Positions 1 to 8,749 of a stretch of DNA of 64,000 nucleotides are shown one piece after another. Both the position numbers and the translations under genes were made by a program. The notes under the pieces were generated by a model. The model searched no databases. It was not told where the DNA came from and worked only from the letters and a program-made list of their open reading frames with translations. The stretch comes from Pseudomonadota bacterium (GTDB taxonomy: Bacteria; Pseudomonadota; Gammaproteobacteria; Xanthomonadales; SZUA-38). Every line of letters starts with the position of its first letter. Position 1 is the stretch's first letter. The stretch covers positions 157,587 to 221,586 of the forward strand of contig JBCCCR010000007.1 in assembly GCA_039033415.1 (NCBI GenBank), given 5' to 3'.

Positions 1-2
1 AG

Positions 3-53
3 CACATCGACGACATCCTTCAGGATATCGATCAGGCGCTGGAACACTGCTGA
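3..53 (+). CDS. C-terminal end of a trans-sulfuration PLP enzyme (partial)
   Basis: Only the last 16 codons are in the window, ending at TGA 51-53. The tail reads HIDDILQDIDQALEHC. An 'IEHIDDLxxDLxxAL'-type ending is characteristic of cystathionine gamma-synthase/gamma-lyase (Cys/Met metabolism PLP enzymes), so the upstream gene is probably of that family. Nothing catalytic is visible. The next gene starts about 100 bp downstream on the same strand. Confidence 0.5.
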   Translation, partial: HIDDILQDIDQALEHC

Positions 54-154
54 CAGAGCCATAGTTGCAGCGGCTGGCGGCGGGCCTTGACGGCCCGCAC
101 GCCGGCGTGTCCCAATGCCCGACTGATCAAGCCACCGGAAGCTCGTACAACCTC

Positions 155-1006
155 ATGTCAGAACGTTTTGAAACCACCGACCGCTATGTGGTCACCGAAG
201 ATCTGAAAATGGCGGTCAACGCCGCGGTTACCCTTGAGCGACCCATTTTGGTCAAAGGCGAACCCGGCACCGGCAAAACCCAGCTCGCTTACGAGGTGGC
301 ACAGTCCCTCGGCAAAAACCTGATCCAGTGGCACATCAAATCCACCACCAAGGCCCAGCAGGGGCTGTACGAATACGACGCGGTCGCCCGCCTGCGCGAT
401 AGCCAGCTCGGTGACGACAAGGTTCACGACATCAGCAACTACATCGTGCAGGGCAAGCTATGGGAAGCGTTTGACGCGGAAGCGCAGCCGGTGCTGCTGA
501 TCGACGAAATCGACAAGGCCGACATCGAGTTTCCCAACGACCTTTTGCTTGAGCTCGACCAGATGTCATTTTACGTCTACGAGACCCAGCAGACGGTCAA
601 AGCCCGTCAGCGGCCCATCGTGATTATCACGAGCAACAACGAAAAGGAGCTGCCGGACGCGTTCCTGCGCCGCTGCTTCTTCCACTACATTCAGTTCCCT
701 GACGAGGACACGATGAAGCAGATCGTCGAGCTGCACTATCCGGGGCTGAAAAAGGAGCTGCTCAACGAAGCGCTAAACGCCTTCTACAAGCTGCGCGATG
801 TTCCAGGCCTCAAGAAGAAGCCCAGCACCTCGGAGCTTCTCGACTGGATCAAGCTGCTGCTGGCCGAGGACATCCCGCCGGAGGCGCTGCGTACCGACGA
901 CAAGCGCAGCGCCATCCCGCCGCTGTATGGTGCGCTGCTGAAAAACGAGCAGGACGTCCATCTGTTTGAACAGCTGGTGTTTCTGGACCGACGCAACCGC
1001 TCCTGA
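155..1006 (+). CDS. MoxR-family AAA+ ATPase
   Basis: A MoxR-type AAA+ ATPase, a family thought to act as chaperones that load cofactors or remodel partner complexes together with a VWA-domain protein. Walker A (GEPGTGKT) lies at about residues 35-42, Walker B (LLIDEIDKAD) near 115-123, a sensor-1 stretch (IITSNNE) near 157, followed by FLRR, which could hold the arginine finger. The frame is open from a TTG at 65, but the ATG at 155 (MSERFETTD...) gives the normal family N-terminus, so I chose it; no strong ribosome binding site is visible. Its stop overlaps the ATG of the VWA gene by one base (TGATG), implying translational coupling and a shared complex. The substrate is unknown. Confidence 0.88.
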   Translation: MSERFETTDRYVVTEDLKMAVNAAVTLERPILVKGEPGTGKTQLAYEVAQSLGKNLIQWHIKSTTKAQQGLYEYDAVARLRDSQLGDDKVHDISNYIVQGKLWEAFDAEAQPVLLIDEIDKADIEFPNDLLLELDQMSFYVYETQQTVKARQRPIVIITSNNEKELPDAFLRRCFFHYIQFPDEDTMKQIVELHYPGLKKELLNEALNAFYKLRDVPGLKKKPSTSELLDWIKLLLAEDIPPEALRTDDKRSAIPPLYGALLKNEQDVHLFEQLVFLDRRNRS

Positions 1007-2184
1007 TGCTCCTGAAGTTCTTTTTTATGCTGCGCGATGCGGGCCTGAAGTGCTCGATCACGGAATTGCTGACCCTGCATGAATCCATGAAGCTCGGGGT
1101 CGCCGGCCACAGCATTGACAATTTTTACTACCTGGCGCGTTCATGCCTGATCAAAGACGAGACGCACTTCGACCGCTTCGATCAGGTGTTTGCCGCCCAC
1201 TTCCGCGGCATCGAGTCAGCCTTCGCCAAGCTCGGCAGCACGGAGCTGCCCGAGGAGTGGCTTCGGCGGCAGGCGGAGCTCGATCTCACCGAGGAGCAAC
1301 GAAGGCAGATCGAAGCGATGGGTGGCTTCGAGGAGCTGATGAAGGCGCTGCGCGAACGGCTGGAGAAGCAGGAGAAGCGTCATCAGGGCGGCAGCAAGAT
1401 GATCGGGACCGCCGGCACCTCGCCCTTCGGCGCCTACGGCTACAACCCCGAGGGCGTGCGCATTGGGCAGGACCGCAGCCGCCACCGTCGGGCGGTCAAG
1501 GTCTGGGACAAACGCGAGTTCCGCAATCTAGACGACTCGGTTCAGCTGGGCACGCGTAACATCAAGGTGGCACTGCGCAAGCTCCGACGGTTCGCGCGGG
1601 AGGGAGCGCAGGATCAGCTGGACCTGGACGATACGATCCACAGCACCGCCCGCAACGGCGGACTGCTCGACATCAAGATGGTCCCCGAGCGGCATAACGC
1701 GATCAAAGTCCTACTGTGCCTGGACGTGGGCGGCTCGATGGATGACCACGTGCGCATCTGCGAAGAGCTCTTCTCCGCCGCGCGCAGCGAGTTCAAGCAC
1801 ATGGAGTACTTCTACTTCCACAACTTCACTTACGAGAGCTTTTGGAAGGACAACCATCGACGCCACAACGAGCGGATCGGTCTGATGGAAGTTCTCCATA
1901 AGTTTGGTCCCGATTACAAACTGATTTTTGTCGGCGACGCCACCATGAGCCCCTACGAGATCAGCTATCCCGGCGGCTCGGTGGAGCACTGGAACGAAGA
2001 AGCCGGTGCCGTGTGGATCCGCCGCCTGCTGGAGCACTACCGCAAAGCCGTCTGGCTGAACCCCGAACCCGTGCAGCGCTGGGAATACACCCCATCGATC
2101 AAGATGACGCGCGAGATCATGGAAGACCGGATGTATCCGCTGACCCTCAACGGGTTGGATAACGCCATCAAAGCCCTGCGATGA
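1006..2184 (+). CDS. VWA domain protein, CoxE-like partner of MoxR
   Basis: A 392-residue protein with a C-terminal von Willebrand A domain of the CoxE/YehP-like kind usually found next to MoxR ATPases. The metal-ion-dependent adhesion motif appears as DVGGSMD near residue 240, a variant of DxSxS with glycine at the first Ser position, which is common in this subfamily. The N-terminal half is charged and helical with a basic linker (residues about 160-200). No signal peptide or membrane segment is seen, so it is probably cytoplasmic. It overlaps the ATPase gene by one base and the sirtuin gene by four (ATGA), so the three form a tight operon. Confidence 0.85.
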   Translation: MLLKFFFMLRDAGLKCSITELLTLHESMKLGVAGHSIDNFYYLARSCLIKDETHFDRFDQVFAAHFRGIESAFAKLGSTELPEEWLRRQAELDLTEEQRRQIEAMGGFEELMKALRERLEKQEKRHQGGSKMIGTAGTSPFGAYGYNPEGVRIGQDRSRHRRAVKVWDKREFRNLDDSVQLGTRNIKVALRKLRRFAREGAQDQLDLDDTIHSTARNGGLLDIKMVPERHNAIKVLLCLDVGGSMDDHVRICEELFSAARSEFKHMEYFYFHNFTYESFWKDNHRRHNERIGLMEVLHKFGPDYKLIFVGDATMSPYEISYPGGSVEHWNEEAGAVWIRRLLEHYRKAVWLNPEPVQRWEYTPSIKMTREIMEDRMYPLTLNGLDNAIKALR

Positions 2185-2924
2185 GGGTGCCTGACGCGGT
2201 CACCCGGGCGCTTCAGGACGCTCGCAGCATCGGCGTGCTCACGGGCGCCGGCGTTTCCGCGGAGAGCGGTATTGCCACCTTTCGTGACGCGCAAACGGGC
2301 CTGTGGTCACAATTTCGTCCCGAGGATCTCGCAACACCCGAAGCCTTTGAGCGCGACCCCGAACTGGTCTGGAAATGGTACGCCTGGCGCCGTGAGCAGG
2401 TGACGGAAGCTGACCCCAATCCAGGGCATCGGGCCCTCGCTCAGCTACAGCAGCTGCGCCCTACCCACATCGTGACGCAGAACGTTGACGGGCTTCATCA
2501 GCGGGGTGGCGCGAAGGACGTGATTGAGCTGCACGGGAGCATCATGCGCACGCTCTGTCACCGAACGTTAGAACCGGTCGACGACGACTACCTGGCAAAG
2601 CAGACCGCCCTCCCGCCACCTTCGCCCCATCACCCTGACGGACTCTGCCGTCCGGGCGTCGTCTGGTTCGGCGAGGCGCTGCCCGGGGTTGCTCTGCAGC
2701 GAGCCTTCGATATCGCAGAAGCCAGCGACGTCTTTATCTCTGCCGGCACGTCAACGGTGGTTGAGCCCGCCGCTTCTCTGCCGCTTGCGGCCAAGCGCGC
2801 CGGCGCTTTCCTGATTGAAATCAATCCCGCGCAGACGCCACTGAGCCCCCATTGTGACGCCACGCTGCTCGGGCCCTCCGGCGAGGTTTTGCCTCAGCTG
2901 GTGGAATCCCTCGCAACGACCTGA
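2181..2924 (+). CDS. Sir2-family NAD-dependent protein deacylase
   Basis: Sirtuin fold: GAGVSAESG (residues about 22-30, NAD binding), QNVDGLH (about 99-105), the catalytic His in LHGS (about 118) and VVWFGE. A Tyr-x-x-Arg pair (YAWR, residues about 66-69) matches the acyl-pocket motif of SIRT5/CobB-type enzymes, so desuccinylase/deacylase activity is plausible. The usual four zinc cysteines are not there: only isolated cysteines in LCHR and LCRP flank the small domain, so the Cys4 site is lost. The start overlaps the VWA stop (ATGA), placing it third in the MoxR-VWA operon. Cytoplasmic, 247 residues, a normal length for a bacterial sirtuin. Confidence 0.9.
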   Translation: MRVPDAVTRALQDARSIGVLTGAGVSAESGIATFRDAQTGLWSQFRPEDLATPEAFERDPELVWKWYAWRREQVTEADPNPGHRALAQLQQLRPTHIVTQNVDGLHQRGGAKDVIELHGSIMRTLCHRTLEPVDDDYLAKQTALPPPSPHHPDGLCRPGVVWFGEALPGVALQRAFDIAEASDVFISAGTSTVVEPAASLPLAAKRAGAFLIEINPAQTPLSPHCDATLLGPSGEVLPQLVESLATT

Positions 2925-2927
2925 CGG

Positions 2928-2940
2928 TATAATTACGCCA
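2928..2940 (+). promoter_or_regulatory. Candidate -10 box for tdh-kbl, giving a leaderless transcript
   Basis: A perfect TATAAT lies at 2928-2933, only six bases before the tdh ATG at 2940. Transcription starting at normal distance would begin at or next to that ATG. No good -35 hexamer is visible 16-18 bp upstream, and there is no ribosome binding site. The call rests on the -10 match and the absence of an SD sequence. Confidence 0.45.
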
Positions 2941-3989
2941 TGAGCATTCCCCAAACCATGCAGGCCCTCGTCAAGCGTGAGGCGGGCCCAGGCATCTGGC
3001 TCGAAGAGGTTCCTGTACCTGAGGTCGGCACCAACGATGTGCTGATCCAGCTGGAAAAGACGGCCATCTGCGGCACCGACGTGCACATTTACGCGTGGGA
3101 TGAGTGGTCCAGCCAAACCATCAAGCCTGGGCTGGTCATCGGCCATGAGTTTGTCGGCCGCATCGCCGCGCTCGGCCCAGGCGTCGTGGGTTATCAGGTC
3201 GGGGAGCGGGTCTCCGCTGAAGGCCACGTGGCGTGTGGGGTCTGCCGCAACTGCAAGCGAGGCAAGCAGCATCTGTGTCCCTACACCGAAGGCATCGGCG
3301 TCAACCGCAACGGGGCGTTTGCTGAATATGTTGCCGTACCGGCATCCAACCTGTGGCGGATTCCAGAAGCGGTGCCTTCCGAGCTGGCGGCGTTTTTTGA
3401 CCCCTTTGGCAACGCGGCGCACTGCGCGCTGAGATTCGATCTTGTTGGCGAAGATGTTTTGATCACCGGCGCCGGACCCATCGGCATCATCGCCGCGGGC
3501 ATCTGCCGCCACGTGGGGGCGCGCAATGTGGTTGTCAGCGACGTCAACGACTACCGGCTGGAGCTGGCGGCCAGTATGGGGGCCAACCGAACGGTGAACG
3601 TCACCCGCGAATCGCTGCAGGAGGCCACCAGCGAGCTCCAGCTGGAGGGATATGACGTTGGGCTTGAGATGTCGGGTAACGGTCAGGCCTTCGACGACAT
3701 GCTCGAACTGATGTACCCCGCCGGCAAAATCGCCATGCTGGGCATCCTGCCACGCGAATCGCAGGTCAACTGGCACCAGGTGATTTTCAAAGGCCTGGAG
3801 CTGCATGGCATCTACGGTCGGCTCATGTACGAGACCTGGTACAAGATGACCCAGATGCTGCTGACCGGCTTTCCCTTGGAAAAAGTGTTGACTCACCAAA
3901 TCCCCATCAGCGACTACGAACAGGGCTTTGCCCTGATGCTGGAAGGACGCTGCGGGAAGGTGGTCTGTGACTGGAGTGAACGGGCATGA
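2940..3989 (+). CDS. tdh: L-threonine 3-dehydrogenase
   Basis: Zinc-dependent medium-chain dehydrogenase that oxidises L-threonine to 2-amino-3-ketobutyrate with NAD+. Catalytic zinc motifs are AICGTDVH (Cys near residue 43) and GHEFVG (near 68). The structural zinc cluster is the four cysteines spaced C-x2-C-x2-C-x7-C near residues 98-112. GAGPIGI near 178 is the nucleotide-binding turn. Length (349) is close to the roughly 340 usual for Tdh. The product is unstable and is passed to Kbl, whose gene overlaps the 3' end by four bases (ATGA). This is the normal threonine-to-glycine operon. Confidence 0.95.
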   Translation: MSIPQTMQALVKREAGPGIWLEEVPVPEVGTNDVLIQLEKTAICGTDVHIYAWDEWSSQTIKPGLVIGHEFVGRIAALGPGVVGYQVGERVSAEGHVACGVCRNCKRGKQHLCPYTEGIGVNRNGAFAEYVAVPASNLWRIPEAVPSELAAFFDPFGNAAHCALRFDLVGEDVLITGAGPIGIIAAGICRHVGARNVVVSDVNDYRLELAASMGANRTVNVTRESLQEATSELQLEGYDVGLEMSGNGQAFDDMLELMYPAGKIAMLGILPRESQVNWHQVIFKGLELHGIYGRLMYETWYKMTQMLLTGFPLEKVLTHQIPISDYEQGFALMLEGRCGKVVCDWSERA

Positions 3990-5167
3990 GCGCTGCGCAG
4001 GACCGATTGAAACTCGAACTAAAACAGATTCAGGCTGACGGCCTGTACAAAACCGAGCGGGTGATCAGCACCCCGCAGCGCGTCGCCATTGTGGCTGACG
4101 GCCAGGAGGTGTTGAATTTCTGCGCCAACAACTATCTCGGGCTAGCCGACCATCCCGAGGTGATTGCGGCAGCCCACCAGGCGCTGGACGAGCACGGATT
4201 CGGTCTGGCCTCCGTCAGGTTTATCTGCGGGACCCAGGATCTTCACAAGCAGCTTGAGCGGCAGATCAGCGAGTTTTTTGGCACCGAGGACACCATCCTC
4301 TATCCCTCGTGCTTCGACGCTAACGGCGGGCTTTTCGAAACAATTCTGGGGCCCGAGGACGCGGTCATTTCCGATGCCCTGAACCACGCGTCAATCATCG
4401 ACGGCATACGGCTTTGCAAGGCCCAGCGCTACCGCTATGCCAACAGCGACATGGCGGATCTGGAAACGCAGCTCAGGAATGCGGCTGACGCCCGAACCCG
4501 GCTGATCGCCACCGACGGCGTCTTTTCGATGGACGGGTACATCGCCAAGCTGGACCAGATTTGTGAGCTTGCTGAGCGCTACGACGCGCTCGTGATGATC
4601 GACGACTGTCACGCCACCGGTTTTGTCGGTCCGACAGGTCGGGGTTCAGCAGAGCACCACGGCGTCATGGATCGGGTCGATATCTTTACATCCACCCTGG
4701 GCAAAGCGCTTGGGGGAGGCTCCGGCGGGTTTACCACCGGACGCCAGCCCGTGATCGACATGCTGCGTCAGCGATCGCGCCCTTACCTCTTCTCCAACAC
4801 CCTTGCACCCGCGATTGTCGGTGCCAGCATCAAGGTGTTTGAGCTTATGGACTCAAGCGACGGCCTTCGCCGACAGCTCAACGAGAACACGCGCTATTTT
4901 CGGGAGCAGATGACGGCCGCCGGGTTTACGATCCTGCCCGGAGAGCACCCGATTTGTCCGGTCATGCTGGGTGACGCTGAGCTATCCCAGGAGATGGCCC
5001 GCCGCTTAATGGACGAAGGCATCTACTGCATTGGCTTCTTCTACCCCGTCGTGCCGAAAGGTCAGGCCCGCATTCGGCTGCAGATCTCGGCGGCCCACAC
5101 GCGGGAGCACCTGGATCGGGCTATTGCGGCCTTTGGCAAGGTGGGTAATGCACTTGGGGTTGTTTAG
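3986..5167 (+). CDS. kbl: Glycine C-acetyltransferase (2-amino-3-ketobutyrate CoA ligase)
   Basis: PLP-dependent alpha-oxoamine synthase that cleaves 2-amino-3-ketobutyrate with CoA to glycine and acetyl-CoA, completing the Tdh pathway. Visible marks: NNYLGLADH near the N-terminus, [10 protein letters not shown] (PLP-contacting Asp/His) and the Schiff-base lysine in [13 protein letters not shown] near residue 242. The length of 393 matches the family. The ATG overlaps the tdh stop, so the two are co-translated. The stop is followed at 5200 by a convergent gene with no clear terminator between them. Confidence 0.95.
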   Translation: MSAAQDRLKLELKQIQADGLYKTERVISTPQRVAIVADGQEVLNFCANNYLGLADHPEVIAAAHQALDEHGFGLASVRFICGTQDLHKQLERQISEFFGTEDTILYPSCFDANGGLFETILGPEDAVISDALNHASIIDGIRLCKAQRYRYANSDMADLETQLRNAADARTRLIATDGVFSMDGYIAKLDQICELAERYDALVMIDDCHATGFVGPTGRGSAEHHGVMDRVDIFTSTLGKALGGGSGGFTTGRQPVIDMLRQRSRPYLFSNTLAPAIVGASIKVFELMDSSDGLRRQLNENTRYFREQMTAAGFTILPGEHPICPVMLGDAELSQEMARRLMDEGIYCIGFFYPVVPKGQARIRLQISAAHTREHLDRAIAAFGKVGNALGVV

Positions 5168-5199
5168 CTAATCCCTGCGAAGCGAACGCCAGAATGGAG

Positions 5200-5742
5200 C
5201 TAGCCGGACCTGTCGTATGCCTCTGTCACCCAAGCTTTGACTTCCCTGTCGAAGTCCGAGGCAGACTCGAGGCGGACCCGGTGGCTGCACATGGCGTTGT
5301 AGCTCTCCAGGCGACCTTCGGCAGGGTCGCCCTTGAGAGCGAGGCCCAGATCGATCCGGGTCTTGGTGGCCGGGGTAACCAGCGCAAACTGCTTTTTTCG
5401 CCGCAGGCTGACGCTGCCCTTCTTGGGCGCCACCTCCACGTCCGGACCCAGCGCGGCGGCGAATTTCACGATGGCGTCATGCAGGGGCCTGAGGCCCGCT
5501 TTCGGGCCAGCGTACTGGGCCGCAACCAGGTCAACGGGTTCGGCAACCTTGAGGCTTTCCGAAGCAATCAGATTGGCGAAGCCATGGGTGATACCGTGTT
5601 CTGACTTGAGCATCTTGACGACCTGCCCGTGTTTCCCCAGACCGCTTTGGGCAACCATTTTTTTCCATTCTTCCAGGTTCTTACCGGTTTTAACTGGGAG
5701 ATTTTTGAACATTGTTTCGAGCTGTTTTTCAACGCTGGACAT
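5200..5742 (-). CDS. DUF4287/DUF5655-type protein
   Basis: A 180-residue soluble protein. The N-terminal part (roughly residues 15-65, with GKNLEEWK and GLGKHGQVVKMLK followed by GITHGFAN) looks like DUF4287. The C-terminal part (with LRPLHDAIVKFAAALG and RRKKQFALV) resembles DUF5655, a predicted nuclease-like or substrate-binding fold. No catalytic residues can be assigned. A good Shine-Dalgarno (GAGGAG) lies five bases before the ATG. It is last in a minus-strand unit with an SRPBCC protein and an ArsR-like regulator, a common trio in proteobacteria whose role is unknown. Confidence 0.7.
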   Translation of the reverse strand: MSSVEKQLETMFKNLPVKTGKNLEEWKKMVAQSGLGKHGQVVKMLKSEHGITHGFANLIASESLKVAEPVDLVAAQYAGPKAGLRPLHDAIVKFAAALGPDVEVAPKKGSVSLRRKKQFALVTPATKTRIDLGLALKGDPAEGRLESYNAMCSHRVRLESASDFDREVKAWVTEAYDRSG

Positions 5743-5751
5743 GACTTCTCC

Positions 5752-6291
5752 TCAAAGTTCCATGATCTTTTCGAACGACCAGTTTTCCGAGCGACAGACC
5801 TTCGGCGTCAGCGGCTGAACCAGTCCGATGATGCCCAGCATCAGGCGGCCTCCGAACGTCGGACGGCCGTTCTCCACCACCGACTTGAATGTATTGACGA
5901 TGAAGGGTCCGCCCTGAGCCATACCTTTCTCGGTTTTGGTGCCCACCGGAACGTTGGTAGTGATGAGCGAAAACTCGACGCCCTCGGCCACCTCTTTAAG
6001 TTCATAAGTCACCGTGCACGGTGCATCGTCATGGTTCGTGAATTTGAAGGTATGTGCGTAACGATGCGGCGGGCTGAAGTCCAACACTTTGCCAACCACG
6101 CTTCGGTATTTCCCGTTGGTGGTCTGCATCGCCACCGGGGCACCAACCTCAAGCTGTTCGGGGGTCTTGCATACCGCCCCAAAGAAAAATGCCAGGACCT
6201 GATCCGTCTTTACCAGCTCCGACCAGACGGTTTCAATCGGTGCGTTGATCACAACCCGGTAGATGGCCTTATTGCTGTCGCTTGTTGTCAC
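5752..6291 (-). CDS. SRPBCC (AHSA1/START-like) ligand-binding domain protein
   Basis: A 179-residue single SRPBCC domain of the activator-of-Hsp90-ATPase-like (AHSA1) type. It opens with YRVVINAPIETVWSEL, the usual first strand and helix, and has the late motif of a hydrophobic-cavity protein. Such genes very often sit directly behind a small ArsR-type repressor, as here: the start overlaps the regulator's stop by four bases. The ligand is unknown. Cytoplasmic, no membrane segments. Confidence 0.82.
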   Translation of the reverse strand: MTTSDSNKAIYRVVINAPIETVWSELVKTDQVLAFFFGAVCKTPEQLEVGAPVAMQTTNGKYRSVVGKVLDFSPPHRYAHTFKFTNHDDAPCTVTYELKEVAEGVEFSLITTNVPVGTKTEKGMAQGGPFIVNTFKSVVENGRPTFGGRLMLGIIGLVQPLTPKVCRSENWSFEKIMEL

Positions 6292-6611
6292 TTTTTTTCC
6301 TTCGCGGCCTGCTCGGCCGCGTATTTGATGGAGGCCAAACGCTCTGCCCAGTGGCCGCTGTAGTCGTCGGTCCAGCGGTCATAAATCAGCTGGATGGGCA
6401 TGATGTTGAGATAAAGCCGACGCGACCGGCGGTCTTTTTCGCTGGCAACCAGGCCCGCTTTTTCCAGGACACCAAGGTGATTCATGACGGCAATGCGGCT
6501 GACGTCGAAATGAGACGCCAGCTGGCCAACGGTCAAGCCGGGATGCTCGCGGAGCAAATCCAGAATGGTCCGCCGGGTTTCATGCGCTAACGCCTGGAAG
6601 ATGGAATCCAT
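6288..6611 (-). CDS. ArsR-type winged-helix regulator of the SRPBCC unit
   Basis: Winged-helix HTH: MDSIFQALAHETRRTIL, then LTVGQLASHFDVSRIAVMN as the DNA-reading helix, then the wing SRRLYLN. The open frame begins at an ATG ending at 6629, but the family N-terminus is MDxxFxALAxxTRR, so I prefer the ATG at 6611. It lacks the cysteine pairs of metal sensors, so it is probably not a metalloregulator. An AT-rich palindrome just upstream (6628-6647) is its likely operator. It overlaps the SRPBCC gene, giving one autoregulated operon with the DUF4287 gene. Confidence 0.82.
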   Translation of the reverse strand: MDSIFQALAHETRRTILDLLREHPGLTVGQLASHFDVSRIAVMNHLGVLEKAGLVASEKDRRSRRLYLNIMPIQLIYDRWTDDYSGHWAERLASIKYAAEQAAKEKK

Positions 6612-6627
6612 ACTGTTACTAGTCAAC

Positions 6628-6647
6628 ATGTAATTACATTATTACAT
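6628..6647. promoter_or_regulatory. Likely operator of the ArsR-like/SRPBCC unit
   Basis: ATGTAATTACAT at 6628-6639 is a perfect 12-bp palindrome, and its half-site TTACAT recurs at 6642-6647. It lies right at the start of the regulator gene in an unusually AT-rich patch, as expected for an autoregulatory operator overlapping the promoter. No binding data are implied. Confidence 0.5.
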
Positions 6648-6734
6648 ATTGAAATACAGTTCAAGCCCGACCTTGAGGCATCGAATCACGGTGCCAGTTG
6701 CACCGCCGACAACAACACCTGGCGAGTGGGTTCT

Positions 6735-7808
6735 TTAGGAGTTTTGAGTCTCCGCGAGCAGGTCACCCTGCGCGGGGAAGTACGAGCGGGTTCGATTGGC
6801 CAGAGCAACCAAGGACAGCATGACCGGCACCTCCACCAGCACGCCAACCACCGTCGCCAGCGCAGCGCCGGAGTCAAGGCCAAACAAACTGATGGCTACA
6901 GCCACAGCCAGTTCGAAAAAGTTGGACGTGCCAATGAGCGCCGCGGGCGCCGCGGTCTCAAAAGGCACGCGCCACCAGTACGCCCAGCCGTACGCGACAA
7001 CAAAGATGCCATAGCTCTGAATGATGAGCGGCACAGCGATCAACGCGATCACCCCCGGCTGCCCGAGGATTTTCTCGGCCTGAAAACCAAACAGCAGCAC
7101 TACCGTAGCGACAAGTCCGACGACGGAGAAAGGCTTGATCCGATCGGTGAATGCAGCGACCCGTTCTGGCTTTTGAGCCGAACCCAGCAGTCGCCGAGTG
7201 ACGTAGCCGGCCACAAGCGGCGTGACCACGTAAAGCAGCACCGACAGCAGCAACGTCTGCCAGGGCACCACCACCTCCGTGATACCAAGCAGCATCGCGG
7301 CCAGCGGCGCAAAAGCAAAGACCATAATCAAATCGTTAATCGACACCTGAACCAGCGTGTAGTTGGCATCCCCGCGCACCAGCTGGCTCCAGACAAACAC
7401 CATCGCCGTACAGGGCGCAACACCCAGCAGGATCATGCCCGCGATGTACTCCCGGGCCGTTTCCGGCGCAACGAGGCCAGCAAAGAAATATTCAAAAAGC
7501 AATACGCCGAGGGCGGCCATGGAAAAGGGTTTGATCAGCCAGTTGACCACCAGCGTGATGCACAGCCCCCGGGGACGGCGCCCGACGTCGCGTAGTGACG
7601 CGAAGTCTACGTTCACCATCATCGGGTAGATCATGGCCCAGATCAGGACCGCGACTACCAGATTGACGCTGGCATATTCAACGCCCGCAACGGCCTCAAA
7701 AACACCCGGAAACTGGGCGCCCAGCGCAATACCTGCAGCAATGCCGAGGCCAACCCACAGGGAAAGCCAGCGTTCAAAGAGCCCCATGGGGGAGGCGTCC
7801 GTGTTCAT
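6735..7808 (-). CDS. acr3: Arsenite efflux permease of the ACR3 family
   Basis: A 357-residue inner-membrane protein with about ten hydrophobic segments. [15 protein letters not shown] contains the conserved cysteine of ACR3 permeases, and SNFFELAVA is the second family signature. It exports As(III) using the proton gradient. It is the last gene of the arsR-arsI-acr3 operon, 47 bp behind arsI. No arsenate reductase is present in the window, so the operon as seen handles trivalent arsenic and methylarsenicals. Confidence 0.93.
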   Translation of the reverse strand: MNTDASPMGLFERWLSLWVGLGIAAGIALGAQFPGVFEAVAGVEYASVNLVVAVLIWAMIYPMMVNVDFASLRDVGRRPRGLCITLVVNWLIKPFSMAALGVLLFEYFFAGLVAPETAREYIAGMILLGVAPCTAMVFVWSQLVRGDANYTLVQVSINDLIMVFAFAPLAAMLLGITEVVVPWQTLLLSVLLYVVTPLVAGYVTRRLLGSAQKPERVAAFTDRIKPFSVVGLVATVVLLFGFQAEKILGQPGVIALIAVPLIIQSYGIFVVAYGWAYWWRVPFETAAPAALIGTSNFFELAVAVAISLFGLDSGAALATVVGVLVEVPVMLSLVALANRTRSYFPAQGDLLAETQNS

Positions 7809-7855
7809 CGGTTGTTCCCTGCGTATGATTTTAGGCGGTGGAGGCTGTCAGGCGC

Positions 7856-8281
7856 TCAGCAGCAGCGGGTTGACTCAGGCTGACCTTGATCAAGCTCGTG
7901 ACGCTCGTGCCCATAGACCGCCGTGCGACCGTGGGTCAGGAACGTCTCCCAGGCCACGCCCTGCGGGTCGGTGATCCATCGTTTGGTGGATCGGGCATAG
8001 CAACAGGTTGTGGTTCCCTCATCGAGAATGGCGCCGTTGGCCGAGTCCAGTCGCTGGTAAACCTCCTCCAGCTCGTTCTCATCTTCAACCTGAATGCCGA
8101 GGTGGCTGACCCCTTGGCTACTGGCGCGCGTGCTGACCGCAAAATTGATCCGAGGATCGTCCAGCATCCAGCTGGCGTAGTCCTTTTCGATGACCTCTGG
8201 GTCCGCCGCAAAAAGGGTTGTGTAAAACCCGATCGACGTCTGGAGGTCTTCTACGTCCAGGTGTACGTGGAGTCGTTTCAT
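7856..8281 (-). CDS. arsI: ArsI/CadI-family VOC metalloenzyme (C-As lyase)
   Basis: A 141-residue vicinal-oxygen-chelate fold protein. Likely metal ligands are the early histidine in LHVHLD, the His of SHLGIQV, and Glu in WETF. The vicinal cysteine pair in TTTCCYA (substrate-binding in ArsI C-As lyases) is conserved. ArsI demethylates trivalent methylarsenicals and related aromatic arsenicals; CadI homologues are annotated as cadmium-induced. It ends in a further Cys-Cys pair. The start overlaps the arsR stop at 8281, so it is co-translated, and acr3 would export the As(III) released. Confidence 0.88.
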   Translation of the reverse strand: MKRLHVHLDVEDLQTSIGFYTTLFAADPEVIEKDYASWMLDDPRINFAVSTRASSQGVSHLGIQVEDENELEEVYQRLDSANGAILDEGTTTCCYARSTKRWITDPQGVAWETFLTHGRTAVYGHERHELDQGQPESTRCC

Positions 8282-8658
8282 CAGTGATTCCTCTTCTGTT
8301 GTGCGGGCTCAGCGCCTTGAACTGGACAGCAGGCGGTCAGGACGCTGTCGATGGCCGGCGAACACACCTCCGGTTGTCCCTGACAGCAGTCCTCAAGCAA
8401 AAACGCCAGCAGCTCCCGCGTGCCGGCGAAGTCCACCCGATAGATGATGCTTCGGCTTTGGCGCCGGGACGTCACCAGGCCGCTCCTCGCCAGGCAGGCC
8501 AAATGACTGGACAGCGTGTTGTGAGGCACGCCCAGCTCTCGCGCGATGTCACCAGCGGCCATTCCCGTTTCGCCGGCTCTGACGAGCAGGCGAAAGGTCG
8601 CGAGTCGACTTTCTTGTGCCAGCGCGCCCAGCGCGTTGATGGCGTTTAATAAATCCAT
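8281..8658 (-). CDS. arsR: Arsenic-responsive ArsR repressor
   Basis: Winged-helix repressor of 125 residues from the ATG at 8658. The longer open frame to 8739 would run through the operator, and the family N-terminus is MDLLNAINALGALAQESRL. The HTH is MAAGDIARELGVPHNTLSSHL. As(III) would bind the C-terminal cysteines: Cys91, Cys92 and Cys99 (DCCQGQPEVC), plus a later pair (ACC). This resembles the C-terminal site of Acidithiobacillus-type ArsR rather than the helix-5 site of the E. coli plasmid protein. It heads the ars operon and binds the palindrome overlapping its own start. Confidence 0.88.
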   Translation of the reverse strand: MDLLNAINALGALAQESRLATFRLLVRAGETGMAAGDIARELGVPHNTLSSHLACLARSGLVTSRRQSRSIIYRVDFAGTRELLAFLLEDCCQGQPEVCSPAIDSVLTACCPVQGAEPAQQKRNH

Positions 8659-8681
8659 ATGTCGACGATAATCGACATATG
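8656..8681. promoter_or_regulatory. ars operator palindrome
   Basis: CATATGTCGA at 8656-8665 and TCGACATATG at 8672-8681 form a perfect 10-bp inverted repeat around a 6-bp spacer. It overlaps the arsR start codon, the expected place for an autoregulatory ArsR site. Confidence 0.75.
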
Positions 8682-8749
8682 GAAATAAAGCAAGGCTCTT
8701 TGCTAATTCGATAGAAAAACGCGACGCGGAACGCGCCACTTAGAGGGTC

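Noticed and set aside
2751..3899. 382-codon minus-strand frame across the sirtuin and tdh genes
   Set aside because: Covers well-supported plus-strand genes and has a His/Gln-rich shadow composition.
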